Virus record (IMG/VR): IMGVR_UViG_3300036781_000821
Span: 27,888 to 91,887 of that record
Strand: one strand, 5' to 3'
DNA length: 64,000 nucleotides
DNA from: a virus
The notes under the pieces are model-generated. The model was not told the origin of the DNA. It worked only from the letters and a program-made list of their open reading frames with translations, and ran no database searches. Shown in pieces: positions 9,005 through 17,768 of the stretch (within the stretch, counting starts at the first letter, position 1; each line of letters begins with the position of its first letter). Made by a program: the position numbers and the translations under genes.

Positions 9005-9976
9005 TTACGCGTTAACGTTGGTTTGAGTGCAGAGGGTCGATACCCAAGTCGCATCGAGCGTCTTGGTCGCGAACCAGAGCATGTGTACCGCGATGATCCA
9101 GGCATTTGCGGGGTCGGACTTGTCCGCTTTATCTAGCACGTTGACCTGCGGTGCTTTCGGAGTGCCCTGACCTTCGAGGTCCGCAACACCGAACGCGCCC
9201 TTGCCGAAGAACAGACCCGTGTGGATCGTGCCGGCATCATCGTAGGTGCCTTCGGCGGCCGACTGCTTGAACGGCTGAGTGGCCTCGACGATATTCACGC
9301 CGAACAACGTTCCGACGTATCCCTTGGTCATCCGCATCGGCTCGCTGTAGGTCACAAGCTGCTTCCAGTCGGGGTCCTTGCGGAAATCCCGGCCTTGGCG
9401 AGGCGAAATGACGCCGACGTAGTTTCCGTCGGAGAATTTCGGCGCTCGGGTGTCCTTCAACTGAGTCGCAATGCGGTCGATGTCCGCTACGATTGCGCGA
9501 CCAGCGCTGTAGGTGGACAACGCGGCAAAGTTCGCGCCGTTTTGGGCGTAGAACTTGTTGTTCGTATCCACGTTGCCGACCAGCTCGTCCCGGACCATCT
9601 TGTCCGCGAAAAGCGTTGCCGCCTCGATCATGCGATCGTTTTCTTTGTCCATCGCACGGAAGATCGAGAGCTGCTTTTGACGGCGGCTCACGCGAGCTGC
9701 GTCGTAGTACTCATCGAGCTTCACGTCCACCGGCGTGAGCGTGGTGTTCGTGTATTCAAGATTGGTCTGACCTTCCGCCAGCTTCTTGAAGCTGCCAGCA
9801 GAGGCGGCAGCCCTCTTGTGGAACCGGATCGTGTCCGTGCCCTCTTCCAAAGGCAGATCGCTTTTATCGCCGTACTTTGGAAGCACGACGTCCTGGATAA
9901 CCGTCTCCAGGAATTTCTTGTTTAGGTAGTACGGCAGGTTCGACGTTGCGTGTGTCGCTACTTTGACATCACCCAT
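9005..9976 (-). CDS. Major capsid protein, N4gp56-like
   Basis: A 323-aa protein. The N-terminal region (LPYYLNKKFLETVIQDVVLPKYG, then DTIRFHKRAA) and the later NYVGVISPRQGRDFRKDPDW pattern match the HK97-fold N4gp56 family of capsid subunits. It forms the icosahedral head. The scaffold-like gene lies directly upstream in the transcriptional order and the portal two genes further, the standard head-module order. An AGGA-type site lies about 10 bases before the ATG. Confidence 0.88.
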   Translation of the reverse strand: MGDVKVATHATSNLPYYLNKKFLETVIQDVVLPKYGDKSDLPLEEGTDTIRFHKRAAASAGSFKKLAEGQTNLEYTNTTLTPVDVKLDEYYDAARVSRRQKQLSIFRAMDKENDRMIEAATLFADKMVRDELVGNVDTNNKFYAQNGANFAALSTYSAGRAIVADIDRIATQLKDTRAPKFSDGNYVGVISPRQGRDFRKDPDWKQLVTYSEPMRMTKGYVGTLFGVNIVEATQPFKQSAAEGTYDDAGTIHTGLFFGKGAFGVADLEGQGTPKAPQVNVLDKADKSDPANAWIIAVHMLWFATKTLDATWVSTLCTQTNVNA

Positions 9977-9994
9977 ATATTTGAATTCCTATAG

Positions 9995-11038
9995 TTAGGA
10001 ACGGTGTGCCATGTCCGCCTCTCGTGCCTGACGCAATATATCCGTTTTCATGTCCGAGACTGACTTGGACTTGAACTCGGGTGCTGCGCCGGGCGAGCCG
10101 GGAGCGCTTCCATCAATCCGTCTGGATTGCTGCAACCGTTCATTTTCTTTCGTTAGTTCGTCAACCTTTTTCTGCAAGCCAGCCGCTGAATCCGCTTTCA
10201 AGCGCAGATTTTCGTGCTCGACGATCCAGTAGTGCATGACCGGGGGAACCGGCATATTGAGGGGCGTGAGCGCTTCCTTCACCTTGTCGAAGGCTGCGTT
10301 CGCGTTTTTCGATAGGGGGCTATCGGCGTTGGCGTAGTCGGGGAAATCCTTCTTTGCCGCATCGGTATTACGGGTAATCTCCGATGAGAAGAAGGTGTGG
10401 TATTCCGTCTGCGCTGACTGCCTCATCTCCTTGGCATCATTCCGGGCTAGTTGTGCCAGGCGCAGCTGTTCTTTCCCCGCGTCGGTATCCTTGCCCAACT
10501 TTTCAGCCTCTTTATCGAACGCGCCCGCGATCTCATCCAGCTCCTGAGCCGTGTACTTGCCCTTGGCTTTCGCCGCAGGTTTTCCATCGTCCTTGGGAGC
10601 GGCGTCTTTCTGCTTCAGCGCTTCTTCACGATGCTGAATTTCCGCTTCCCGCTGGTTGAGTTTCTCGTGCCGCTTGGCCGCACGCGCACCCGCGCGCCGC
10701 GCCTTTTCCATGCGTTTCTGGTAGTCGGACATCTGCGCCCCAGCCAGGTCGTCGTCATTTTCGGGAACGTCGTCGGGTGACTTCGCATCCTTTTTGTCGT
10801 CGATCTTGGGTGTGGCCGCAGCGGCCGGCTTGCCGTCAGGTTGACCCTCTGAAGGGGCCTGCTTGTTGTCGGCAGGCTTCTGCGAATCGGGATTTTTGTC
10901 ATCGACGGGCGCGGCAGCACCGGGATCAGCGGGCTGGGCGTCTGTCATAATGCCCGGCCCTCCGCTCTCATGCTCCGCAGCCGATTTAAGTAACTCGGAT
11001 TTCATATCCGCCAGTGATGTCTTGCCTTCTTCGCTCAT
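9995..11038 (-). CDS. Capsid scaffold-like protein
   Basis: A 347-aa highly charged protein, Ala/Lys/Asp/Glu-rich, with a disordered N-terminal third (Pro, Asp, Lys) and long coiled-coil helices (residues about 105-170 and 285-310). That composition, plus its place between portal and major capsid genes, is typical of phage scaffolding proteins that guide procapsid assembly. No protease motif is visible. Confidence 0.7.
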   Translation of the reverse strand: MSEEGKTSLADMKSELLKSAAEHESGGPGIMTDAQPADPGAAAPVDDKNPDSQKPADNKQAPSEGQPDGKPAAAATPKIDDKKDAKSPDDVPENDDDLAGAQMSDYQKRMEKARRAGARAAKRHEKLNQREAEIQHREEALKQKDAAPKDDGKPAAKAKGKYTAQELDEIAGAFDKEAEKLGKDTDAGKEQLRLAQLARNDAKEMRQSAQTEYHTFFSSEITRNTDAAKKDFPDYANADSPLSKNANAAFDKVKEALTPLNMPVPPVMHYWIVEHENLRLKADSAAGLQKKVDELTKENERLQQSRRIDGSAPGSPGAAPEFKSKSVSDMKTDILRQAREADMAHRS

Positions 11039-11062
11039 GGTTTTTCTAGTTTCCTTCTAGAG

Positions 11063-11425
11063 TCAGGGAATGGTTCCCGAGATCCCGTCGTCTCCCTGTT
11101 CAACGTCGGGTTCGGATTCGTGCAGTTGCCGCCGCACGTGCGCGGAAAGTCGTAGTTGTTCGGTAAACATGCCCCGCAAGCCCATCGCATAGCCGCACCA
11201 GAGCTTGTCCCCGGTGCGGACGCTGGCCGCGTCCTGGTCCTGGCAAAGGCGCAGAACCTTGCGCTGGAATTTTTCGCCCGTCTCGGAGATGAGGAACGCA
11301 TTCCAGTTTTCCTCGTCGGCCTCGACCCACTCGGATGGACGATCCGGCCGGATGGGAGCCAGCAGAATGTCCGAAAGACTCATCAGTGCCCAAATCTTGA
11401 GCCGCCATTTCAGCTTCTGGATCAT
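11063..11425 (-). CDS. Hypothetical protein between portal and scaffold, 120 aa
   Basis: A 120-aa protein that overlaps the portal stop by four bases (ATGA). The N-terminus is hydrophobic and basic (MIQKLKWRLKIWALMSLSDILLA); the C-terminus is acidic. No family recognised. Overlap and orientation support a real gene of the head module. Confidence 0.6.
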   Translation of the reverse strand: MIQKLKWRLKIWALMSLSDILLAPIRPDRPSEWVEADEENWNAFLISETGEKFQRKVLRLCQDQDAASVRTGDKLWCGYAMGLRGMFTEQLRLSAHVRRQLHESEPDVEQGDDGISGTIP

Positions 11426-13317
11426 GCCGCCACCGCCATTTCCGATTGCGGCGCGGGCGCGTGACCGTTGCGGATCATGGCGCCGTGTTCCATACCCGCG
11501 AGATGCGCAGCCTCTGCCTTGAGCTGGTTAACGGCGCTCTTCTCCATCTCGGCGAACTGAAACGCCAACTTTTTCGCGAGCTGGGGATTCTGCTTTTGGA
11601 GCAGTTGAATGTGTTGTTCGGTGTTTTGCTTGAGCAGGCCTTCCGCACGCGGGCTGATTGCCTTGCGCTCGGTAAATAGCTTGTGCATCACCTGGAAATT
11701 GGTTGCCACGCGCGTCGCGTGATCCTGGCCCTGTTCGGCATCGACCTGCATTTCGAGAACCGGGTTGGTCATCAGGTCAATGCAATTGGCCTGATCCAAC
11801 TGCTCGCGCTTGGCCGCATCCTGACCCGCCACAAACAGCCGTTTCTTCGTCTCAGCGCCACGCACCTCGTAGTACATGGAATAGAGTTCGTCCTGGTTGC
11901 AGCGCGGATCTCCGCGCAGGTTCTGGAACATATCGTTAACGATCTGGACTTCACCGGCGCGGCCCAGCCCATCGGGGTTTCCACTCGGCTCGATGACGTA
12001 GGCGTCGGAAATGGCTTCCTGCGGCAAAATCTGCGTTTGCCCGTCGAAGATGTAGACCAGCGATTCCCCGTCGAATTGGCACGTGAGGCTCCACGCCTGA
12101 CTGAAGACTTCCGTGAGCGTCTCGCGGATGGAAAAGATGCGTTCCTCGCTGACCAGTGAGCTGTTGTTTTGCGCGGCTCCCACCGCCCGGGCCGTTTGCG
12201 CGTCACCGGACTGGAGCGTTTGCTGCAAAGCGAAATCGGGACTGCCGACCAGCTCCTGTTGGAGACTGCGGGAATTGAGCATTTCCTGGAGCAGCTCTTT
12301 CGGCGGTGGATCGAACGAAACGGCCGACAGCCCGCCCTTGGTCACATCGCCCGGCTTCAGCAATTCGTTGGTGATGTTGACCTGCGTTCCCTGCGTCGTG
12401 AGAATCGGTTTGGCCTTGAACGCCATGTAGTCGGTCCACATGTTGCGGTACTTGGTGGCGTTGACCTCCTCGCCCATGCCCTTCTCGACCACGCCGCGAG
12501 ATCCATTCCAGCTCTTGTCGATGATTTCCTGCTCGAACTTGGCGTAGGGATATTTGTTGTGCTTGTAGGGCAGGGGTTGATCCGCGCGCACGGGAATATC
12601 CTTACGCAGCGGCGACCACCAGACCACGCGCACGTTGCCGGCGTCATCCCGGTAGTAAACCTCCCAGATAATGATCTCTTCGAGATTGTCGGAGTGGGTG
12701 AGACCCTCGCGCTTGTACTTGAGCTTGGAAAACTCGCTCTCTTTGCTGTTTTTGCTGCCATCACCCTTGATGGAGTCAATGAAATCTTCGTGCTGGTTGT
12801 AGAGCTTGTTCTTCTTGTACGCTTCCAGCGACACGCGCTTGATCTCCATGCACCAGTCCGCTTTCTGCAGGTCGGTGGTCCAGGGCGGGACGACGAAGGA
12901 AGAGGAGCGAATATCGTCAAACGCAACCTTGTTCTCGTCAACGTCGCGGTAAATCTTGATCAGGCTTATGCCGCTTTCGAGCATGTAGTCGATGGATCGC
13001 TTCGTCGACTTGTTGAAATTGGTCTTGCGCTTGAGGCGGTAACTGAAGCAGTTCGCGGCGTTCTTCAAATAGGGAGCGAGATTGTCCTGCTCCGTGCCGA
13101 ATGTGCAGATCACATCGTTCTGGAAAATAGTGCGGTTGATCTGACCCTTGATCTTGTCGATCGCGGGGTCTGCGAGCTTAACGGGCGTGTCCGACTGCCA
13201 TTTCTCTTTGCCCAAACGCCTGACACCATCGCGGCGGATTTTATAGAAGGTGCGCTGCCGGTCGTCGTACTTCTCCCGGTTTTTCAGCACCTCTATGATT
13301 TGGTCGTAACGGTCCAT
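11422..13317 (-). CDS. Phage portal protein (podovirus type)
   Basis: A 631-aa protein, the usual size of podoviral portals. It opens with an NREKYDDRQRTFYKIRRDG helix and continues with an alpha/beta stem region and a long helical C-terminal part with Gln-rich coils (VMHKLFTERKAISPRAEGLL and QLLQKQNPQLAKKLAF). Portals form the dodecameric ring through which terminase packages DNA. It follows terminase and the lysis genes and precedes the scaffold. The assignment rests on size, secondary-structure texture and gene order. Confidence 0.8.
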   Translation of the reverse strand: MDRYDQIIEVLKNREKYDDRQRTFYKIRRDGVRRLGKEKWQSDTPVKLADPAIDKIKGQINRTIFQNDVICTFGTEQDNLAPYLKNAANCFSYRLKRKTNFNKSTKRSIDYMLESGISLIKIYRDVDENKVAFDDIRSSSFVVPPWTTDLQKADWCMEIKRVSLEAYKKNKLYNQHEDFIDSIKGDGSKNSKESEFSKLKYKREGLTHSDNLEEIIIWEVYYRDDAGNVRVVWWSPLRKDIPVRADQPLPYKHNKYPYAKFEQEIIDKSWNGSRGVVEKGMGEEVNATKYRNMWTDYMAFKAKPILTTQGTQVNITNELLKPGDVTKGGLSAVSFDPPPKELLQEMLNSRSLQQELVGSPDFALQQTLQSGDAQTARAVGAAQNNSSLVSEERIFSIRETLTEVFSQAWSLTCQFDGESLVYIFDGQTQILPQEAISDAYVIEPSGNPDGLGRAGEVQIVNDMFQNLRGDPRCNQDELYSMYYEVRGAETKKRLFVAGQDAAKREQLDQANCIDLMTNPVLEMQVDAEQGQDHATRVATNFQVMHKLFTERKAISPRAEGLLKQNTEQHIQLLQKQNPQLAKKLAFQFAEMEKSAVNQLKAEAAHLAGMEHGAMIRNGHAPAPQSEMAVAA

Positions 13318-13700
13318 TACTTCGCGTCTACCTTGGTTTTGTTCTCGTCGATCTGCTGATGGAGCTGGAGTTCAACTTTGTCGCGGGCCACCATGTACGC
13401 CGTGGACGCCAGGCACATCGGCGCGGTGAGAACCACCGTTGTCTTGGTTGGGCCGTCCTTGGTCTCGTTAATCGCCACAGCACGAAAAGCCTGAGCATCC
13501 GCGACTGACGGGAAGACAATCCACGATCCAGCGGGGAGTTGCATCCGGTAGGCGTTTCCATCAACTGTTTGGCTTACCGTCGGGAGTCCAGCCGTGTGAA
13601 ATCCGCAGCTCACTGAGAATATGCTCAGCGCGGACATAATCACCGCGAGCCTCAGCAGCGGCCAACTGCGCCCGGAGGTTTGAGTAGCGGGTTTGCTCAT
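13317..13700 (-). CDS. Outer-membrane spanin-like lipoprotein (Rz1-type) overlapping the inner spanin gene
   Basis: The frame is open from 13778, but the ATG at 13700 has an AGGAG nine bases upstream and gives a signal peptide with a lipobox-like end (LSIFSVSC). This 127-aa product would be lipidated. Its first 47 codons lie inside the 13561-13812 gene in another frame, the classic Rz/Rz1 arrangement. Known role of the class: the outer-membrane half of the complex that fuses the two membranes at lysis. The C-terminal half carries a helix (VELQLHQQIDENKTKVD) that could pair with the inner spanin. Confidence 0.65.
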   Translation of the reverse strand: MSKPATQTSGRSWPLLRLAVIMSALSIFSVSCGFHTAGLPTVSQTVDGNAYRMQLPAGSWIVFPSVADAQAFRAVAINETKDGPTKTTVVLTAPMCLASTAYMVARDKVELQLHQQIDENKTKVDAK

Positions 13701-13812
13701 CCTGCAATTGCTCCTGCGTGGTTGGCGCTGCTTTGCGGCGATACCAGAACCACCATGCCGAGAACAAAGTCCCCGCAATTCCGAGTGCGCCAGAAATAAG
13801 TGATAGTGACAT
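13561..13812 (-). CDS. Inner-membrane spanin-like protein (Rz-type)
   Basis: 83 aa: an N-terminal membrane anchor (ISGALGIAGTLFSAWWFWY), then a Gln/Glu/Arg-rich coiled coil (TQEQLQDEQTRYSNLRAQLA). This is the topology of an i-spanin. It overlaps the lipoprotein gene in a different frame and follows the holin-like gene directly, giving a compact lysis cassette. The alternative is a generic holin-accessory coil. Confidence 0.65.
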   Translation of the reverse strand: MSLSLISGALGIAGTLFSAWWFWYRRKAAPTTQEQLQDEQTRYSNLRAQLAAAEARGDYVRAEHILSELRISHGWTPDGKPNS

Positions 13813-14028
13813 TCACGGACCCTTTGCTCCCGCTTTTTCGTCGCTTACCTTGTTGTCACGGGCGTGGAATGCGACCCAACCCAAGCTGAAGGCGGTACTG
13901 ATAACACCCCAATCGGTTACTGTCGGCAATGTCCCATGATCGAGGAAGTTCTTGGCCGCATTGCAGACAAGGCCAATGCCGCTGCCAAAGGACAGCACAC
14001 CGCCGAGGGTTGTCCGCCACGACCTCAT
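13813..14028 (-). CDS. Holin-like small membrane protein, 71 aa
   Basis: Two hydrophobic stretches (about residues 8-24 and 38-53: LGGVLSFGSGIGLVCNAA and WGVISTAFSLGWVAFHA) and a charged C-terminal tail. Size, topology and place directly before the spanin pair fit a holin. It overlaps the lipoprotein gene at 14025 by four bases. Confidence 0.6.
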   Translation of the reverse strand: MRSWRTTLGGVLSFGSGIGLVCNAAKNFLDHGTLPTVTDWGVISTAFSLGWVAFHARDNKVSDEKAGAKGP

Positions 14029-14504
14029 TGCGGCCCCTGGGTTACGGTTGAATACGCGGAGGCCGCTTGCTCGCAGCCTTGGGCCAGTGCGCTCAGCACT
14101 TCGATGGCATACTTCGGATTGCCCACAATCTGCGGGTAGTAGGCGCTGTAAATCTCCGCGATTGTCCCGGAGAATTGCGCGTAGATCCCGACGTTGCCAG
14201 TCCAGTGGAATGAGGCAACGGCTTCCGCCACTTGCTCGGGTGTGGGGACCTTGCCGTCCGTCAGCGAATAAACGCCACTGGCTGCGGAATAGATTTGATT
14301 CGCGAGCAGCGTCCGCTCCGCAGCGTCATTAACGCCGAACTGGAGGAACACGCCCGTGGCAATATGGGCGCCAGTGGTGATCGTGCCCAAGTATGGCGCA
14401 ACCGGGTCCGCCGATGCGGGAACCGCGGGAGCCGTTGGAACCGTCGATTTACAGCCGATCAGCGCGACGCAGATCAGCACCAGCAGTATGTTGAACCATT
14501 TCAT
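14025..14504 (-). CDS. Phage-encoded lipoprotein, 159 aa
   Basis: The ATG at 14504 has AAGGA seven bases upstream and opens a clear lipoprotein signal, MKWFNILLVLICVALIGC, with Cys at the lipobox. An upstream in-frame extension to 14612 lacks these features. The mature part is Ala/Pro-rich at first, then helical. Possible roles are lysis assistance or superinfection exclusion; nothing in the sequence decides. Confidence 0.7.
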   Translation of the reverse strand: MKWFNILLVLICVALIGCKSTVPTAPAVPASADPVAPYLGTITTGAHIATGVFLQFGVNDAAERTLLANQIYSAASGVYSLTDGKVPTPEQVAEAVASFHWTGNVGIYAQFSGTIAEIYSAYYPQIVGNPKYAIEVLSALAQGCEQAASAYSTVTQGPQ

Positions 14505-14620
14505 TCCTGTCCTTCTGTTAACTTTCAATTCGAGTGTGGCCGGCCAAGGATGTTTGGATAACGTCGCGCTTGGCGAAGTCGTCCAAACCATCCTTATGGC
14601 CGTTGTGCACAAATCTTTTC

Positions 14621-15343
14621 CTATCGCAGCGTTGTCTGGAAATATTTCACCGACTGGTAATCGACCTGCACAGTCCGCGCGGTCGTTCCCGCAGTCTTCA
14701 AGATGCTGACACCCGCGCCCACCGCCGCAGTCGGGATGTTGGTCTTGTGCGTGGCGACCAGCACGTCGTTGACGTAGAAGTTGACTTCCTTGGCCTTCTC
14801 ATCCACGCGAATCGCCAGCTTCTGGAATGTGCCCGCGACTGGATCATAGGCGCTGCCCAATGTCGTGGTCGTGGCCGTGCCCGCATTGTCCGTCCGGCAG
14901 ATCAAGTGCGTACTCGCGTTCGTGTACTTGAAGCAGATGTCGTTGTTGTTATCGCCGCTGGTCCCCGCCAGGAATCCCTCGCGGATACCGGCGGAATCAG
15001 TTCCATCCGGCAGTGTCGGAATATTAACGGCCGTCTCGTAGAGCAGCACGCCGGATCCCGGAGTCGTGAAGCTCACCGAGTTGGAATCGCCCGTGCCACG
15101 GTAGGAATAGCCGGAGGTGGTCGTACCCGTCGAGAGCTGGACAATGCCGGGGCGCAGCGCGGTGCCTGCAACCTGCGACTGTGCAGCGCCCGTTCCGCTG
15201 TTGACCACGTTAAACCCGTGAATCGCAGCGGGCGTGGTGCATTCGTCGAATAGTTGGACAGGCGGATAGAGCTGTGCGCTCGCGCTGACGATTGATACGA
15301 AGGCGAGCAGGACTACTGCCAGCCAGTGATTTACTTTCTTCAT
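14621..15343 (-). CDS. Secreted jelly-roll (LamG/concanavalin-like) domain protein
   Basis: Start at 15343 chosen because it opens a signal peptide (MKKVNHWLAVVLLAFVSIVSASA). The mature 215 residues are beta-rich with features of LamG-like sandwiches: GSGVLLYETAVNIP, FQKLAIRVDEKAKEVNFYVN and a terminal VQVDYQSVKYFQT strand. Such folds bind carbohydrate. A virion fibre with a signal peptide would be odd; an exported glycan-binding protein is the alternative. Confidence 0.6.
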   Translation of the reverse strand: MKKVNHWLAVVLLAFVSIVSASAQLYPPVQLFDECTTPAAIHGFNVVNSGTGAAQSQVAGTALRPGIVQLSTGTTTSGYSYRGTGDSNSVSFTTPGSGVLLYETAVNIPTLPDGTDSAGIREGFLAGTSGDNNNDICFKYTNASTHLICRTDNAGTATTTTLGSAYDPVAGTFQKLAIRVDEKAKEVNFYVNDVLVATHKTNIPTAAVGAGVSILKTAGTTARTVQVDYQSVKYFQTTLR

Positions 15344-15374
15344 CTCTGTTGTTTCCTTGGTTGGTTGTTGTTTG

Positions 15375-16796
15375 TCAGTAGGCGACGCCGCCCACTTCGC
15401 AAACGTCGCGACTGGATTCCGTCTCCTCGTAGATTTCACTTAACGGCTTGAAAATTTGCTCCGATCCCTTCACCCAACTCGTGACCGGGGATTCGCCGGC
15501 CCACCAGACGCCGGCGACGGCATCGGCGCGGTCGGGCGAGGACACGCCGCGATCATGCAGGTCTCGCTTGCTTTCCAGGCGCAACTTGCCAGTAGCTTCG
15601 TTCAGCACACCGTAGCGGTCGGTTAGCTGCGCGCGCAGGATGCCATCGGGATCTGGAGGAAGCCCGACTTCCATGCGCTCGATGGCGCGGCCGAGGCCGT
15701 ACCACTGTTGAGCGGCGACGTTGTCGTAGGCTTCGTCATTCACCTTGGCATTGGCGTTGACCCGGTTGAGCGCCCAGCCAGCCTTGTCGAAAGCGTCGCA
15801 GATGGGAATGTCGATACCATCCGCACCAGCCCAGACTTCTGAGGGCTTGAGCTTGTATTCCTTGAAAAGCTGAATGAAGCGCGCGACTGCCGCCATGCTG
15901 TCCTTCTCGCGCCAGCAGATCAGGGCCTTGATGTAATTTCCTTCGCGGTAGCAGAAAACATTTTCATCGCCGCCGAGCGCGAAATCGAGGTAGGCCGCGC
16001 GGTCATGGCGGTTGATGCGGATCACGCCGCCGTTTGTCCCTCCGCTGTACGCGCGAGCCAGGTACTGAATCTTGACGGGCTTGGCGGCCGCCATCAGGTC
16101 GTCGTCACCCATGAACTCCGCGTAAAGCGCCGAGCGCGTGAGCGGATGATTCTCACCGTACTTTGCGAAGAACTTTTTCTTGTCCTCCTCGCCCATGTGC
16201 GGACAGTCGTCGATGGTGATGGTGATATTGGTAAAGCCCAGTGTCGGATTGTTGAACGAGTCGTAGAAATCTCCCATCATCATGCCCGTGGAGCTGAGCA
16301 AGATCAGGCGCTGGTATTTGCAGCGATCCATCGCCGTGAAGATTGGCTTGGGAATGCTCTTGGCTTCGTCACCCCAGATCCACAGCGACTCTTGAAGATT
16401 GCCGTGGTTTCCCTCGAAGCGACCGGCTTCCTTCGTCGATATGAAACGCGCCCAGGAACCGTTAGGCGCCGTGATCTCATCGTTGGTCATTTTCCAGCGA
16501 GGCAAGCGTTCCTTGTGATTGAAAATGTTCGGCTGGACCTGCGTTTCGAGCTGGGTCCAGGACGCGGATGTGATGATGTGACGCGAGCGCGGGAATTTCG
16601 ACATCGCCCACAACAGACCGGGCGCGAGAATGTTGCTGGTCTTGCCACCGCCATTGTTAGCCTTCACGGAGAGGCGGTCAGTTTCTGTCAACGCATCGAG
16701 AGCGGCGATCTGCTTCGGCGTGGGTGTAAGCCCCAGCTCCTTCTCCGCGAAAACAACGGGGTGCAGCTCGATGTGCTCTTTGAGGAAGCTGTTCAT
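15375..16796 (-). CDS. terL: Terminase large subunit
   Basis: A 473-aa packaging motor. Residues 46-53 ANNGGGKT form the Walker A loop; LWIWGDEAK (about 138-146) is Walker B with the catalytic acid. The C-terminal nuclease part shows the expected acidic residues in YLDFALGGDE and WAGADGIDIPICD. The protein translocates DNA through the portal and cuts concatemers. It is four bases from the small ORF and close to the small terminase, the usual order. Confidence 0.9.
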   Translation of the reverse strand: MNSFLKEHIELHPVVFAEKELGLTPTPKQIAALDALTETDRLSVKANNGGGKTSNILAPGLLWAMSKFPRSRHIITSASWTQLETQVQPNIFNHKERLPRWKMTNDEITAPNGSWARFISTKEAGRFEGNHGNLQESLWIWGDEAKSIPKPIFTAMDRCKYQRLILLSSTGMMMGDFYDSFNNPTLGFTNITITIDDCPHMGEEDKKKFFAKYGENHPLTRSALYAEFMGDDDLMAAAKPVKIQYLARAYSGGTNGGVIRINRHDRAAYLDFALGGDENVFCYREGNYIKALICWREKDSMAAVARFIQLFKEYKLKPSEVWAGADGIDIPICDAFDKAGWALNRVNANAKVNDEAYDNVAAQQWYGLGRAIERMEVGLPPDPDGILRAQLTDRYGVLNEATGKLRLESKRDLHDRGVSSPDRADAVAGVWWAGESPVTSWVKGSEQIFKPLSEIYEETESSRDVCEVGGVAY

Positions 16797-16882
16797 TTCT
16801 TGCCCCCGTATCGAATCCAGTCCGCAATCGGCCGGACGATGGTGTTCCCGAACCAGATGATTGCGCGATCGAAGATGTTCAT
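16793..16882 (-). CDS. Tiny ORF between terminase subunits, 29 aa
   Basis: ATG at 16882 overlaps the small-terminase stop (ATGA) and its own stop overlaps the large-terminase start. The peptide (MNIFDRAIIWFGNTIVRPIA...) is amphipathic to hydrophobic and ends in basic residues. Double four-base overlaps make it likely to be translated. Function unknown. Confidence 0.5.
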   Translation of the reverse strand: MNIFDRAIIWFGNTIVRPIADWIRYGGKK

Positions 16883-17265
16883 TGCCGCGCTGCCAATCTC
16901 CGGGCTTCCTCGATCCGCGTGAAATAATCGTTCTTCTCGGCGGGCGTGACGACCACTGTGGTGACAGAAATGTTCGGTGTCAGGCCTTTCCACTCAGGCA
17001 GCACGGCCGCAGCGAATCCCATCAGGAACTTGTCCGAGACGTTTGGATCCTTCAATCGCGCGGTAACAATCTCGCGCAGTTGTTCCTCGTACCGCTCCTC
17101 GCATTCCTTAACCTCCTGGGCGAACTCAGTGCAGTTTTCGATCCTGCTTTTGAGCGTCGACGGCGAAACGCCAGCCAAGTCGCAGGCTTCGAGTTTATTC
17201 CTCGATTGGGCGTAGTAATGGAGGAAATCAGCCTCCCATTGTTCAGAAAACTCGCCGTGTGGCAC
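16879..17265 (-). CDS. terS: Terminase small subunit-like protein
   Basis: A 128-aa protein with an N-terminal helix-turn-helix (NKLEACDLAGVSPSTLKSRI), a central helical EECEERYEEQL-type oligomerisation region and a short C-terminal tail. This matches phage small terminases that recognise the packaging site and hand DNA to TerL. Coupled to the terminase region by overlap. Confidence 0.75.
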   Translation of the reverse strand: MPHGEFSEQWEADFLHYYAQSRNKLEACDLAGVSPSTLKSRIENCTEFAQEVKECEERYEEQLREIVTARLKDPNVSDKFLMGFAAAVLPEWKGLTPNISVTTVVVTPAEKNDYFTRIEEARRLAARQ

Positions 17266-17335
17266 GCTGAGAGCAATAACGCACGTCCTAGCGAAGCATC
17301 AACCGGAATCAAGTCGACGGTTTTGGACGAACTGC

Positions 17336-17542
17336 TTAACGTCTCTTACGATTCACGCGCTTTCGCGGTCGAATGCGGAAGTGTGGACGAGCGGCCAGCC
17401 ATGCGCGCGCTTCGTCTTCAGTGGCCTTGCGGTCGGGCATGGGAAAGCCCTGGTGACGCATGGACAGGATGAAATCGCGGCTCTTTGGTTTCTTGCCGCC
17501 GAGCGCAAACGCCAGCTCTTTGATCGAGAGGCGCTCACTCAT
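17336..17542 (-). CDS. Small HTH DNA-binding protein, 68 aa
   Basis: The sequence SIKELAFALGGKKPKSRDFIL then GFPMPDRKATEDEARAWLAARP resembles winged-HTH proteins of the excisionase/Nu1 class, with a basic C-terminal tail. It lies upstream of the small terminase in the same direction and could regulate late genes or assist packaging. Confidence 0.6.
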   Translation of the reverse strand: MSERLSIKELAFALGGKKPKSRDFILSMRHQGFPMPDRKATEDEARAWLAARPHFRIRPRKRVNRKRR

Positions 17543-17768
17543 TCGTTCGAGTGCGCCAGAATTTTATCGGCTGACCATTGGGCTCAGGGAGCGGCGTCGA
17601 CTGAAAGATGCTGTACGATGCGTACCGCAACAATTCGCGCTGGAGAAACGCGCACATCGCAGTTCGTGGCTGTTGATCTCTGCCCCAGAAATGTAAGCGA
17701 GATACAACCCGCCAGATTCGCCACCATAACCACCATGCGTTAGCTCGCACGCTCGCAACCTCGGGCAT
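17535..17768 (-). CDS. Possible small protein, 77 aa
   Basis: Frame from the ATG at 17768 with a weak GAGGG upstream; it ends eight bases inside the next gene. Trp/Arg-rich N-terminus and a plausible C-terminus (NGQPIKFWRTRTNE). A competing frame at 17564-17758 also exists, so this call is tentative. Confidence 0.35.
   Translation of the reverse strand: MPEVASVRANAWWLWWRIWRVVSRLHFWGRDQQPRTAMCAFLQRELLRYASYSIFQSTPLPEPNGQPIKFWRTRTNE

Noticed and set aside
13701-13778. Upstream start for the lipoprotein spanin
   Set aside because: It would bury the signal peptide behind 26 basic residues and has no ribosome-binding site; the ATG at 13700 has AGGAG.
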